The translations under genes and the position numbers were made by a program. A model generated the notes under the pieces. It was given only the letters and a program-made list of their open reading frames with translations. It was not told the DNA's origin and ran no database searches. Source: Rhodoblastus acidophilus (GTDB taxonomy: Bacteria; Pseudomonadota; Alphaproteobacteria; Rhizobiales; Beijerinckiaceae). Taken from it: a stretch of 64,000 nucleotides of DNA. Where the stretch lies: the NCBI RefSeq assembly GCF_025961575.1, contig NZ_JAOQNX010000016.1, forward strand, positions 1 through 64,000. The letters run 5' to 3'. Positions 15,347 through 24,311 of the stretch are shown in pieces. Each line of letters begins with the position of its first letter. Positions within the stretch are counted from its first letter, which is position 1.

Positions 15347-16638
15347 CGCGCCTCCAGCCGCAGCGCCACCGACAGCGCGTGGGCGTCGAGCTTTTCCGCC
15401 TTGCCCAGCGTAACGGCGGCGGGGCCGATCTTCTGCAGCGATTCCGCCGAACATTTGAGGATGGACGTGCGTTTCATGAAATCCAGCACGTTGAGGCCGG
15501 ACGAAAACCGCGCGGAACGGGCGGTCGGCAGCACGTGATTGCTGCCGCCGACATAATCGCCGATGGCCTCCGGCGTGTGCGCGCCGATGAACAGCGCCCC
15601 GGCATTGCGCACCCGCGACGCCAGCTCCTCGGCATTGTCCGCCATAATCTCCAAATGTTCGGCGGCGATGCGGTCGGCGAGCGGAATCGAATCGGCCAGC
15701 GCCTTCACCACGATCACAGCGCCCAACTCGCGCCAGCTCTTTTCCGCGATATTTTTGCGCGGCAGGGTTTGCAGCCGCGCTTCGACGGCGGCTTCAACCG
15801 CGTCGGCAAGCGCGGGATGGTCGGTGATCAAAATGCTCTGCGCCGCCGTGTCGTGCTCGGCCTGCGCCAGCAGATCGATGGCGATCCATTCGGGGTTCGC
15901 CGTCTTGTCGGCGAGGACCAAAACTTCGGAGGGCCCGGCGATCATGTCGATGCCGCATTGCCCGAACACGCGGCGCTTGGCGGCGGCGACATAAGCGTTG
16001 CCCGGCCCAACGATCTTGGAGACCGGCGCGATGGTTTTTGTCCCATAGGCCAGCGCGGCCACGGCCTGGGCGCCGCCGACGCGATAGATCTCGTCGACGC
16101 CGGCGAGATGCGCGGCGGCCAGAACCAGCGGCGAAATCTTGCCGTCGGGGGCCGGCGCGACCATGACCAGACGCTCGACGCCCGCCACTTTCGCCGGCAG
16201 CGCGTTCATCAGGACGGAGGACGGATAGGAGGCGGTGCCGCCGGGAACATAGAGGCCAGCCGATTCCACCGCGCTCCAGCGCCAGCCGAGCTCGACGCCG
16301 GCCTCGTCGGTGAAGCGCAAGTCCGACGGCTTTTGTTTTTCATGGAACAAAGCGATGCGGTCGCGCGCCAGTTTTAGCGCGTCGATCTGGTCCTGGGGAC
16401 AGGCGGCGACGGCGGCCTCGATCTCCTCGCGGGTGAAGCGCAGGGTTTCGGGCGTCAGCTCGATCCGGTCGAATTTTTTCGAATAGTCGATCAGCGCCGC
16501 ATCGCCTCGCGCGCAAACGTCGGCGATGATGTCGCGCACCGTATGATCGACATCCTCCGAGGTCTCGCGCTTCATGTGCAGCAGCGCTTCGAAGTCTCTC
16601 GGGAAAGTTTCGGCGGCGGCGTCAAGCCTGAACGGCAT
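15343..16638 (-). CDS. hisD: Histidinol dehydrogenase
   Basis: Catalyses the last two steps of histidine synthesis, oxidising L-histidinol to histidine with two NAD. The 431-aa length matches the family. Visible motifs include [49 protein letters not shown] and the C-terminal [11 protein letters not shown] 16638 ([12 protein letters not shown]) is preceded by GGAGC, and the 41-residue upstream extension of the ORF looks non-coding. It begins an ATGA-coupled operon with UPF0262 and the LMW phosphatase gene. Confidence 0.96.
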   Translation of the reverse strand: MPFRLDAAAETFPRDFEALLHMKRETSEDVDHTVRDIIADVCARGDAALIDYSKKFDRIELTPETLRFTREEIEAAVAACPQDQIDALKLARDRIALFHEKQKPSDLRFTDEAGVELGWRWSAVESAGLYVPGGTASYPSSVLMNALPAKVAGVERLVMVAPAPDGKISPLVLAAAHLAGVDEIYRVGGAQAVAALAYGTKTIAPVSKIVGPGNAYVAAAKRRVFGQCGIDMIAGPSEVLVLADKTANPEWIAIDLLAQAEHDTAAQSILITDHPALADAVEAAVEARLQTLPRKNIAEKSWRELGAVIVVKALADSIPLADRIAAEHLEIMADNAEELASRVRNAGALFIGAHTPEAIGDYVGGSNHVLPTARSARFSSGLNVLDFMKRTSILKCSAESLQKIGPAAVTLGKAEKLDAHALSVALRLEAR

Positions 16639-16849
16639 TTTGGAGCTCCGGCAGATCAAAGAGCCGAATTGGGCGCGCGGGGAAATTTTGTCAAGCTTCG
16701 CGGCCCCAGGCTTCGCTCGGCCCCCCTCGCCATCTGACCTAAGGAAGGCATAAGTTTCCATTCGCGCGGCGCTGGCGCAAACTCCCGACGGCGCTCATCG
16801 AGCACTCAAGCAGGCGCGAAAAAGATCGCCTGCGCTTACGGAGGAAATC

Positions 16850-17179
16850 ATGACCGTTTATCTCATTGCGCAAGTCAAAGTCACCGACGACGCCTGGATT
16901 CCGGCCTACGCCGAAAAAGTCCACGACATCGCCGCCAAACATGGCGGCAAATATCTTTCGCGCAGCGGCAGGATCACCCCCATCGAAGGCCCGCAGCCCG
17001 ACCTGTCGCTGGTCGCCCTGATCCAGTTTCCGACGCTCGACGACCTCAAGGGTTTTGTTCACGATCCCGATTACGCGTCCTTCGCCAAGGCGCGGCAGGA
17101 CGGAACCCACAGCACGTTTTTCGCCATTGACGACACCGACGCGGCGGGAACCATCCCCTATCTCGGCAAGGGCGGCTGA
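16850..17179 (+). CDS. DUF1330 domain-containing protein
   Basis: The 109-aa soluble protein of the DUF1330 ferredoxin-like dimeric alpha-beta fold begins MTVYLIAQVKVTDDAW and contains HGGKYLSR and the segment VALIQFPTLDDLKGFVHDPDY. The biological role of this family is not established. GGAGG precedes the start by 7 nt. It interrupts the usual DUF2948-hisD adjacency on the opposite strand and is a plausible insertion. Confidence 0.85.
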   Translation: MTVYLIAQVKVTDDAWIPAYAEKVHDIAAKHGGKYLSRSGRITPIEGPQPDLSLVALIQFPTLDDLKGFVHDPDYASFAKARQDGTHSTFFAIDDTDAAGTIPYLGKGG

Positions 17180-17184
17180 TCCCC

Positions 17185-17616
17185 TCAGGGCGCCGGCCGC
17201 TCATGCTCCGGCGTATGCTTGCACGGCCAGCGCGGACCGAGATCGGCGAGCCGCGCTTCGATGCATTCGACGTCCAGCTTGACGGCGCAACCGCCTGAGA
17301 AGGTGAGGATGAGCTCGCCCGAGGGAGCGTCGCCGGGGACGAAGACGATCGACAGCAGGTTCAAAATGTCTTCCGCCCGGTCCTGGCAAAACCCGTGCAG
17401 CGCCGCCTTGCGCACATGTTCGAAATGCAGCCCCGCCTGCACCCGAAGATGCGCGCCGGCGCGCACCCAATCGAAACGGTGCAGGGCGAGGATGAAGCGC
17501 CGCTCCTTGGGCTGATAGAGCATATCGCCGACATGCAGGACGGCGTCCTGCGTGTGGGCCGAGATCACGGCGAGATCGTCCTCGTCCATGGCCATCAGAC
17601 GCAATTCGCCAGTCAT
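17185..17616 (-). CDS. DUF2948 family protein
   Basis: The 143-aa protein begins MTGELRLMAMDEDDLAVISA, followed by VGDMLYQPKERRF and FNRFDW-like LALHRFDW. It then has a C-terminal beta-rich segment ending near RWPCKHTPEH. The family lies next to hisD in many Hyphomicrobiales and has no known function. The start at 17616 is preferred because upstream residues look non-coding. A solitary cysteine pair (GGCAV, PCKH) is noted. Here DUF1330 lies between it and hisD. Confidence 0.82.
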   Translation of the reverse strand: MTGELRLMAMDEDDLAVISAHTQDAVLHVGDMLYQPKERRFILALHRFDWVRAGAHLRVQAGLHFEHVRKAALHGFCQDRAEDILNLLSIVFVPGDAPSGELILTFSGGCAVKLDVECIEARLADLGPRWPCKHTPEHERPAP

Positions 17617-17673
17617 AGCCTCCCCCAAGCTTCCGTCAGGGGAGATAGGGCGCGCGCGGCGTCGATGCAAGAA

Positions 17674-18468
17674 TCAGCGGTCGAACAGGCTGTCGAAAAA
17701 TCCGGTCTGCTGCTGCGGCGGCGAGGCCAGGGTCGGCGTCTCCTGCGGCGCCTCGGGCTTGACCGGCGGCGAATGGGCGTCGCGCATCTCGCGAAGCATG
17801 CCCTTGGATTTGGCGGTGTTGTAATAGCCGGCGGCGTAGAGCCGCACCGCCCGGTTCATGTCGCCGCCGGCGAGCGCCCAGGCGTTGGCGAGATAGGGCG
17901 TGGCGTAGGCCAGATTGGTTTCCGCGTCGAGCAGGCCCTTGGCGCCGCCCTTGTAGCCCATGCCGCGCGCGGTGGCGTGGGTGATCTGCATCAGTCCGTA
18001 ATAGCGGTGGTGGACGATCCCCGGATGATATTTGCTCTCGCGCATGATGACGCGGTGGAGAAGCTCGAGCGGCACGCCATGGCGCGCGGCATATTTGCGG
18101 GTGAGATCGGCGAGACCGGCCTTTTCGGCGGCGGTAAACCCGTCGGGGTCCAGAGCGGCGGCTGTGTCGGGACGCGGCTTGAACGGCGCAGGCGGCGGGG
18201 CGGGCGGAGGCGGAGGCGGTTCGATCCGGGCCTGCGCCGGCGGCGCGACATCCGCAGGCGCGGCCGGATCGACGCTCGGCCGGAGTTCGACCACCGAGGG
18301 CTGCTCGGCGGACGACTGATCAGCGCCCGGCGCGAGCTCGGGCGCATCGCTGGGAAAGGCCGGTCGAGGCGGCGGCGCTGGCGGATGGTCGGGCAGACCA
18401 GCCGCAAAGGCGGGGCTTGCAAGGGCGAACAGGGCGAGGGCGCGGGTCAGAGCTTGAGCCATGCGCAT
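17674..18468 (-). CDS. Periplasmic lytic transglycosylase, SLT domain
   Basis: The 264-aa protein has an N-terminal signal peptide (MRMAQALTRALALFALAS) and then a Pro/Ala/Asp-rich linker to about residue 130. A C-terminal SLT domain follows. The catalytic glutamate sits in MRESKYHPGI, and the motifs YYGLMQITHATARGMGY and AAGYYN are the usual substrate-groove elements. It cleaves peptidoglycan glycan chains, leaving 1,6-anhydro ends. An ATG two codons further down is an equal alternative start. The gene lies downstream of the AT-rich DUF2971 gene, with an 85-bp gap. Confidence 0.88.
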   Translation of the reverse strand: MRMAQALTRALALFALASPAFAAGLPDHPPAPPPRPAFPSDAPELAPGADQSSAEQPSVVELRPSVDPAAPADVAPPAQARIEPPPPPPAPPPAPFKPRPDTAAALDPDGFTAAEKAGLADLTRKYAARHGVPLELLHRVIMRESKYHPGIVHHRYYGLMQITHATARGMGYKGGAKGLLDAETNLAYATPYLANAWALAGGDMNRAVRLYAAGYYNTAKSKGMLREMRDAHSPPVKPEAPQETPTLASPPQQQTGFFDSLFDR

Positions 18469-18553
18469 TGTCTGCCGCGAAATTGTGGCGAAGACAAGAA
18501 GCGAAGGTCACGGCCGGTGAGCCAGTATGCTGCCTACGGGTTCGGTTGGCAGA

Positions 18554-19444
18554 TCAACTCTCGATTTCGACCGAAAAGGTGGTCTTGGAAAGCTTAGCTC
18601 TCCTTATAGGAACTGTCGCACAAGGAGACCCCTTAATCATAGCAATAATTCTATGATGATTTTCGTCGCTCAATTTTGGACCCGCAATAATTGAAAGCAA
18701 ATCACTCCTTTCAAATCTCATATTTTTTGCAAGGTTATAATCATAGACAATCCTAACCTCGGCTTCATATGCCCACTCCTCAGATTTCGTGAAAAATAGT
18801 ATCTTTTCACTTTCAGCTCGCTTTAGCGGAGTGGCATTTACCGGAACTGGAAGCCCCTCATGGTTAACAGACAAGCAAAGAGCAAGACTTAACGGATAAG
18901 TTGGTCGATATTTTGAATAACTAACATAACCAATTGTATAGCTTGGCTTCCATCTAAACCCATTCGCAAGAAAATGAAGGCAAATTCCCTGGTAGCCATT
19001 GGCATAATGGGACCAAAGCAAGCCGGAATCTGCTCTTTCACAGAACGAAATTATACGATATCTCTTTATCGTATCTTCGATAAAAGATTGCGCTCTCATC
19101 CGAGATGGGCGAGAATCCGAGAAAATTTCCTCTAACGACCTATTATTTTCATTATCGAAATTCGGCGAAAACCTATTATATTTCACAGCAGCTGCGATAG
19201 CGCCTGGCTGAAGATCGTCAAACAATACCGGAGATACTTCAAACGGATCGTTTAGATGCGAAGCCGCCGATCCATAAAGCTCCAATTTATGTAAGGTACT
19301 TTCAAGATAGTTCCACGAAATTTCCGAATCAAGACTGACGTATTTAAATAAGGACTGATAATAGCCCGGACGTCGAATATTTGTTCCATTTTGAATTAAC
19401 GTTAGCTCATGAGAAACCCAGTTTTCGAAATCGTAGTCAGACAT
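18554..19444 (-). CDS. DUF2971 family protein, AT-rich, probably acquired by transfer
   Basis: The 296-aa protein shows the DUF2971 hallmarks: YQSLFKYVSLD near the N-terminus, SHLNDPFEVSP, ISFCERADSGLLWSHYANGYQGICLHF, and EEWAYEAEVRIVYD. The biochemical role of DUF2971 proteins is unknown, although they are frequent in accessory regions. Its base composition is strikingly AT-rich against GC-rich neighbours, with codons such as AAT, ATA and TTT used freely. There are no mobile genes beside it. AGGA lies 8 nt before the ATG. It may be a recently acquired single gene. Confidence 0.85.
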   Translation of the reverse strand: MSDYDFENWVSHELTLIQNGTNIRRPGYYQSLFKYVSLDSEISWNYLESTLHKLELYGSAASHLNDPFEVSPVLFDDLQPGAIAAAVKYNRFSPNFDNENNRSLEEIFSDSRPSRMRAQSFIEDTIKRYRIISFCERADSGLLWSHYANGYQGICLHFLANGFRWKPSYTIGYVSYSKYRPTYPLSLALCLSVNHEGLPVPVNATPLKRAESEKILFFTKSEEWAYEAEVRIVYDYNLAKNMRFERSDLLSIIAGPKLSDENHHRIIAMIKGSPCATVPIRRAKLSKTTFSVEIES

Positions 19445-19531
19445 CGCGACAATCCTGGCCTGAAGGATGGGCTATTTAGCAACCAATTAGTTCATAGACA
19501 CGATATCTGCCCTCGCAGAGCAGGAAAGAGC

Positions 19532-20308
19532 TCACACCTGCGCGACGAAAAACAACCTGGGATAGTGCAGCAAAACCTTGCCGTCGTCCTGCGCCAGATA
19601 GGCCATTTCCAATTCGCGCCGGTAATGCGCGAGAAAGGCTGTGCTTTCTGCGTCGTCAAGCCGATCGAGGAACGGCAGCAGCGCCGAACCGGCGAACCAG
19701 TCGATCACCGCGTCATAGCCGTCGAGCGGATGCACATAAGTGGTTTGCCAGAGATCGATGGCGCGCACATGCGGCGACAGCCAGGCGTAATAATCGTCGA
19801 TATGGCCGATCGCCGCGCGGCTTTTGGCGACGGGCGCGAGCTTTTCCATCCAGGGACCGTCGACCGCCACCATGCGCATCAGCGCGTGGGCGGGGTCCTG
19901 CAGCACGTTGGGCATCTGCACCGCCAGCACCCCGCCCGGATTGAGGAAGGACAGGAGCTTTGGCAGCAGGCGGTCGTGCTCCGCCGCGAAATGCAGGGCG
20001 GCATTGGCGAAAATCAGGTCGACCTTGGCGTCGGGACGCCAATCCGCCAGATCGGCCTCGATGAAGCGCGCCCCGGGCAAACGCTCGCGCGCCGCCTTGA
20101 TCATGCCGGGCGAACGGTCGACGCCCAAAATGTCGCCGCAGCGGTAATAAAGCGACAGAATGGCGGCGCTGTTGCCGGGACCGCAGCCGAGATCGACGAT
20201 TTTACGCGGGGCCAGGGGCGGCACGCGCGACAAAAGGTCGCGCGCGGCCTGCGCCCGTTCGCGTTCGAATTTCAGATAGAGCGTTGAGTCCCAGTCGCGC
20301 ATGGGCAT
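19532..20308 (-). CDS. tam: Trans-aconitate 2-methyltransferase
   Basis: SAM-dependent methyltransferase that esterifies trans-aconitate, thought to detoxify this inhibitor of aconitase. The 258-aa protein starts MPMRDWDSTLYLKFERER, matching family members that start MRDWD, so ATG 20302 is an equal or better start. The SAM-binding motif DLGCGPGN occurs near residue 40, followed by GVDRSPGMI and the typical PNVLQDPAHALMR segment. It is on the same strand as, and downstream of, the ABC operon across the repeat array at 20378, so it may be transcribed separately. Confidence 0.9.
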   Translation of the reverse strand: MPMRDWDSTLYLKFERERAQAARDLLSRVPPLAPRKIVDLGCGPGNSAAILSLYYRCGDILGVDRSPGMIKAARERLPGARFIEADLADWRPDAKVDLIFANAALHFAAEHDRLLPKLLSFLNPGGVLAVQMPNVLQDPAHALMRMVAVDGPWMEKLAPVAKSRAAIGHIDDYYAWLSPHVRAIDLWQTTYVHPLDGYDAVIDWFAGSALLPFLDRLDDAESTAFLAHYRRELEMAYLAQDDGKVLLHYPRLFFVAQV

Positions 20309-20377
20309 TTATTGCCGGGAAGCGGCACAGAAGTCTAGTAGAATAGTAGATTTGTCCCGCTCGCACGCACCCTTTTC

Positions 20378-20434
20378 AAGCCGCGGCGCTCCTCCTAAGC
20401 CGCGGCGCTTCGCCTAAGCCGCGGCGCTCTCCTC
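20378..20434. repeat. Three-copy 19-bp tandem repeat with a palindromic core
   Basis: The unit AAGCCGCGGCGCT occurs at 20378, 20397 and 20416, spaced 19 bp. Each copy holds the palindrome GCCGCGGC, and spacers are pyrimidine-rich (CCTCCT, TCGCCT, CTCCTCC). It lies immediately after the permease stop at 20436, on the 3' side of the ABC operon. It may act as a transcription or mRNA end element. Confidence 0.85.
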
Positions 20435-20435
20435 C

Positions 20436-21251
20436 TTACGCAGCAGCGCCTGGAGCGCCCCGCAACGTCATCAGCCCACGCGAGGGATCATAGGCGACGA
20501 TCGCGCCGAGCATAAAGACCAAAGTGCAGCCGAACACGACGGCGAAGGCGAGCGGATTGAACTGGGTGTAGAGCGCGAAGCGAATCAGCTCCACCGCATG
20601 GGTGAACGGATTGATCTGGCAAATATAATAGACCCAGGGGCTGCCCTCCTTCACCCGCCAGAGCGGATAGAGCGCGGAGGAAGCGAAAAACATCGGGAAG
20701 ATGACGAAATTCATCACGCCGGCGAAATTTTCGAGCTGTTTGATCAGCGACGACAGCAGCATGCCCAGCGCGCCCAGCATCAGCCCGACGAGGAAGAAGG
20801 CCGGCAGCACCGTGAGATAGCCGAGCGGCGGCGCCTCGATGTCCCACAGCCAGGCGATCAGCAGATAGGCGTAGCATTGCGACACCGAGACCAGCGTGCC
20901 CGCGATCAGCTTGCCAAACAGCAGGAACCAGCGCGGAAACGGCGACAGCAGCAGCACCCGCATATTGCCCATCTCGCGATCGTAAACCATCGACAGCGAC
21001 GATTGCATGCCGTTGAACAGCTGGATCATCGCCAGCAGGCCGGGGGTGATGTAGACCTCGTAGAGAATGTAGGTTTCGTAGGGCGGGATGATGGAAATGC
21101 CCAGCACCTGACGGAACCCGGCGGCGAAGATGAACAGCCAGACCAGCGGACGCACCAGGGCCGATACAAAACGCTCGCGCTGGTGCAGGAAGCGCAGCCC
21201 CTCGCGCCAGATGATCCCTTTCAGACAGATGGCGTAAGCCGCGAGCGTCAT
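20436..21251 (-). CDS. ABC-2 type permease of the PQQ-alcohol-dehydrogenase-associated transporter
   Basis: The 271-aa membrane protein has six predicted helices and resembles the ABC-2/NodJ export permeases, specifically the permease found beside PQQ-dependent alcohol dehydrogenase gene clusters (PedC-type families). Conserved pieces include RPLVWLFIFAAGFRQVLG, YDREMGNMRVLL, and NPFTHAVELIR. Its ATG overlaps the stop of the ATPase gene (ATGA). It is the last gene of a four-gene operon. The transport substrate is unknown, although the family associates with alcohol oxidation. Confidence 0.88.
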   Translation of the reverse strand: MTLAAYAICLKGIIWREGLRFLHQRERFVSALVRPLVWLFIFAAGFRQVLGISIIPPYETYILYEVYITPGLLAMIQLFNGMQSSLSMVYDREMGNMRVLLLSPFPRWFLLFGKLIAGTLVSVSQCYAYLLIAWLWDIEAPPLGYLTVLPAFFLVGLMLGALGMLLSSLIKQLENFAGVMNFVIFPMFFASSALYPLWRVKEGSPWVYYICQINPFTHAVELIRFALYTQFNPLAFAVVFGCTLVFMLGAIVAYDPSRGLMTLRGAPGAAA

Positions 21252-21985
21252 GGCGCCCCCTCCCCGATCAGCGTCACGAAAGCGTCCTTGATGTCCATCG
21301 CGCCCGTCTGCTCCAGCAGCGCCCGCGCCGACCCGGTCGCGCGCACAAACCCCTTGTGCAGCACGATCACCTCGTCGGTCGCAAAAACCTCGTCGGTGAG
21401 ATGGGTGGCCCAGAGCACGCTCATGCCCTCGCTGGCGATCAGCCCGCGCACCAGTTTCAAAATGTCGGCGCGCGCGCCAATGTCGAGGCCGACGGTCGGC
21501 TCGTCGAGCACCAGGAGGCGCGGCTGGTGCAGCAGCGCGCGGGCGATTTCGACGCGGCGCATCTGCCCGCCCGAGAGATTGCGCACCTTGTCGTCCAGAC
21601 GGTCGCCGAGTTGCACAGCGGCAAGCAGCTCGCGTGTTCGCGCATTCGCCTGGGCCTTGCCGATGCCGTGCAGCGCGGCGTGGTAATAAAAATTCTGGGC
21701 GACGGTGAGGTCGAGGTCGAGCGTGCGCGACTGGAACACCACGCCCAATTGCGCCAGCGCTTTGCGCGGCTCGCGCTGGAGATCGCAGCCCATCACGGCG
21801 AGCGATCCGCTGCGCAACGCGAACAGCCGCGTCACCAGCGAAAACAAAGTGCTCTTGCCCGCCCCGTTGAGGCCGAGCAACACGCAGAACGCGCCGCGGG
21901 CGACCTCAAAACTTACATCGTTCAGCGCTTTTCGCGCGCCATAGCTGTGCGAAACGTTGCGCGCCTCCAGCGCCGGCGTGGTCAT
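21248..21985 (-). CDS. ABC transporter ATP-binding protein, PQQ-alcohol-dehydrogenase-associated type
   Basis: The 245-aa ATPase has Walker A GLNGAGKST near residues 38-46, Q-loop VVFQSRTLDLDLTVAQNF, the ABC signature NLSGGQMRRVEIARAL, and Walker B LLVLDEPTVGLD. It fits the ATPase family linked to PQQ-dependent alcohol dehydrogenase systems. The start MTTPALEARN at 21985 overlaps the stop of the beta-propeller gene (ATGA), so the longer ORF start at 22018 is not used. It pairs with the permease immediately downstream. Confidence 0.9.
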   Translation of the reverse strand: MTTPALEARNVSHSYGARKALNDVSFEVARGAFCVLLGLNGAGKSTLFSLVTRLFALRSGSLAVMGCDLQREPRKALAQLGVVFQSRTLDLDLTVAQNFYYHAALHGIGKAQANARTRELLAAVQLGDRLDDKVRNLSGGQMRRVEIARALLHQPRLLVLDEPTVGLDIGARADILKLVRGLIASEGMSVLWATHLTDEVFATDEVIVLHKGFVRATGSARALLEQTGAMDIKDAFVTLIGEGAP

Positions 21986-22950
21986 GGTTTTGCCGGTCCC
22001 GGAATCACCAGCTCCCACGGCGATTCTCCCACCTGGATCGATTTCACCACCTTCAACGCGCCGACGTCGATCACCGACACATCGTTGGAAATCCCGTTGG
22101 CGGTCAGCAGAAACTTGTCGTCAGGCGTGAAGGCGGCGTGCCAGACCCTTTGGCCGACCAGCAGATATTTCAAGACTTTTCGTGACTTCACATCGACAAC
22201 CGCCATGCGGTTGGCCGGGCCGAGCGAAACGAAAGCCAAAGTCCCGTCATGAGAAATGTTGATGCCGACCGGTTGGACGTTTTCCGCGCGCAGACCGGGC
22301 ACCTCAAACCGGATGCGCTCGACGATTTTCCGCGTCTGCGCGTCGATGATGCTGATCGAGCCGCCGATTTCCGCGGACACCCAGACCTCCTTGCCGTCGG
22401 GCGTGAACGCCGCCATGCGCGGGCGCGCATCGACCAGCACATTGGCCAAAATCTTTCGCCGCTCCGCATCGACGAAATGCGCCATATTGGTGGTTTCGGT
22501 CGTGGCGACGACGGTTTTTCCGTCGGGGCTCACCGCCAGCCCCTCGGGCTCGACGCCAAGCCGCGCCCCGCCAAGCCGCTCCTTGGTCTCCAGATTGAAG
22601 AAGGTGAGCGTGTTGCTGTCTTCATTGGTGACGTAGAGCGTCTTGCCGTCCGGCGAGGTTTCGATGCGCTCGGGATCGCGTCCCGCATCGAACGTGTCGG
22701 ACACGCTCAAGCTCTTCGTATCAATGGCGGCGATCTGGTCGGCGTCGCCCAGAGCCACATAGACGGTTTTGCCATCGGAGCTGACGGCGAGCCCGCGCGG
22801 GCGCTGGCCCACCGGGATCGTCGTCTTCAGCATCATCGACTCCACGTCGATCACCGAAATGGTGTTGCCCTTCTCATTGCTGACGAAGGCGTCGGTGGCG
22901 AAGGCGGGGCTCGCCGCCAGCAGCGCGACAACGAAAGCGGCGCGGCTCAT
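21982..22950 (-). CDS. YVTN beta-propeller protein of the PQQ-associated system
   Basis: The 322-aa exported protein has a signal peptide (MSRAAFVVALLAASPAFA) and repeated beta-propeller blades with the pattern DGKTVYV..V..ID..S, for example SSDGKTVYVALGDADQIAAID and SPDGKTLYVTNEDSNTLTF. It matches the PQQ-dependent catabolism-associated beta-propeller family. ATG 22950 overlaps the TGA of the substrate-binding gene (ATGA), so it is preferred to the start at 22962. It is probably a periplasmic partner of the transporter. Confidence 0.9.
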   Translation of the reverse strand: MSRAAFVVALLAASPAFATDAFVSNEKGNTISVIDVESMMLKTTIPVGQRPRGLAVSSDGKTVYVALGDADQIAAIDTKSLSVSDTFDAGRDPERIETSPDGKTLYVTNEDSNTLTFFNLETKERLGGARLGVEPEGLAVSPDGKTVVATTETTNMAHFVDAERRKILANVLVDARPRMAAFTPDGKEVWVSAEIGGSISIIDAQTRKIVERIRFEVPGLRAENVQPVGINISHDGTLAFVSLGPANRMAVVDVKSRKVLKYLLVGQRVWHAAFTPDDKFLLTANGISNDVSVIDVGALKVVKSIQVGESPWELVIPGPAKP

Positions 22951-24155
22951 TTCAAACGGCATTTCGTCTCCGGTCGGTCGAGGCCCAGCGTATCGAGCTC
23001 GGAAAATTGATGCATGAAACCTTCCTGCGGCGAGACCGACACGACATTGCGGCCGTCCGAGAGCAGGATCGGCTGGCGCAATTGCAGGTTCCAGTCGCGC
23101 AGGGTGAGTTTCTGGCCCTTGAACGCCGCGAGGGCAAAATCCTTCGACAGAAAATAGGCCCGCGCCGCGCCGATGTCGCCCGCGGCGTCATGGGCCGCCG
23201 CCTCGCCGATCATGCGCGCCGCCGTCCAGCCGTTCATGTCGAGCGCGCTCATGCGGCGGGAAAATTTCCGCTCGAAGCGCTGCTGCAATTGCGTGGCGCC
23301 CGCCTGCTCATAAGACGGGTCCCAGGAGGTGGGGACGAGACCGGCCGACCCGGCGACCGGACGCGCATCCCAGGTGCGATAGGGCAGATATTCGCCGAAA
23401 ACCGCGCTCTCGTCGGCCGCCAGCATCACGTCATAAGCGGGGGCGTTTTGGGTGAAGGCGGGAATTTGCTTTTGCACCAGCGCCACGCCGCTGTCGGCGC
23501 GGCGGGCGCCGCCGGCGTCGGCGAACATGCGCTCTTCCACGATTTTACCGCCGAAGCGGGTCGCGGAGCGTTTCAGCGCCTCGGCCCAAAGCCGGTCCGC
23601 ATCATGCGAGCCGACGACCACCAAAAACTTGCGCCATTGCTTCCACAACAAATATTGCGTGAGCCCGTCGGCCAGCATGGCGCGCGAGGGCGCGACGTGG
23701 ATGACGTTCGCCCGACAAAACTCTTCGCGCAAAACCTCGTCGGCGGCGCCGATGTTGAACAACAAGGTTTTGGCGCCAGCGGCGCTGTCGGCGGCCTTCA
23801 GCAGGTTTTCCGCCGAGAGATCGGCGAGAACGAAGCGCGCCCCCCGGCCCTCCAGATCAGCGAGGGCGGCCCCAGCATCTTCGCCGGGCTTGAGCCGGTG
23901 GGCGACAAGCGAAAATGTCTGGCCCAGAAACTCGCCGGCGACATTGTTGTCGTCGAGCCCGGATTCGGCGCCGGCCTGGCCGTCGTTTTCAGCGGGAAGC
24001 GCGAGGCGCGAGATCGCGGTGCGGTTTTCGGCGCGGCGCAGATAGCCGATCACGATATTTTGCGCCGGAGCGTCGCTTTCGGGCGCCGGCGGCTCGGCCC
24101 GAGCGGGCGCGACGAGCAGGATCAGGCCGAAAAGCCCACGAATCCATCGGGTCAT
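22947..24155 (-). CDS. Periplasmic substrate-binding-like protein of the PQQ-associated ABC system
   Basis: The 402-aa protein has a signal peptide (MTRWIRGLFGLILLVAPARA) and a type-I periplasmic binding protein-like sequence with VIGYLRRAENRTAISRLALP, VIHVAPSRAMLADGLTQYLLWK and FLVVVGSHDADRLWAEALKRSA. It fits the substrate-binding family linked to PQQ-dependent alcohol dehydrogenase ABC systems. ATG 24155 gives a complete signal peptide. It is the first of four genes on the minus strand and faces the divergent PHA-synthase-like gene over a 156-bp spacer. No PQQ alcohol dehydrogenase gene lies in the window. Confidence 0.87.
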   Translation of the reverse strand: MTRWIRGLFGLILLVAPARAEPPAPESDAPAQNIVIGYLRRAENRTAISRLALPAENDGQAGAESGLDDNNVAGEFLGQTFSLVAHRLKPGEDAGAALADLEGRGARFVLADLSAENLLKAADSAAGAKTLLFNIGAADEVLREEFCRANVIHVAPSRAMLADGLTQYLLWKQWRKFLVVVGSHDADRLWAEALKRSATRFGGKIVEERMFADAGGARRADSGVALVQKQIPAFTQNAPAYDVMLAADESAVFGEYLPYRTWDARPVAGSAGLVPTSWDPSYEQAGATQLQQRFERKFSRRMSALDMNGWTAARMIGEAAAHDAAGDIGAARAYFLSKDFALAAFKGQKLTLRDWNLQLRQPILLSDGRNVVSVSPQEGFMHQFSELDTLGLDRPETKCRLK

Positions 24156-24311
24156 CTGTCCCGTCAAAGCGTCTCCCTGCGGCAATAAAACCGCTGCATT
24201 CTTGTTTGCTCTCTTTTTAGCGGGCGAACGGGCGGGCGCCGACCCTGCTTTAGAACAATGCGCGCCCTCGCTTGTTTGGTTTATCGTTGAACGAACAAGG
24301 CGGAGACCGCC

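Noticed and set aside
18513-19531. A larger genomic island around the DUF2971 gene
   Set aside because: No integrase, transposase, tRNA insertion site or direct-repeat border is visible, and neighbours are GC-rich housekeeping genes.
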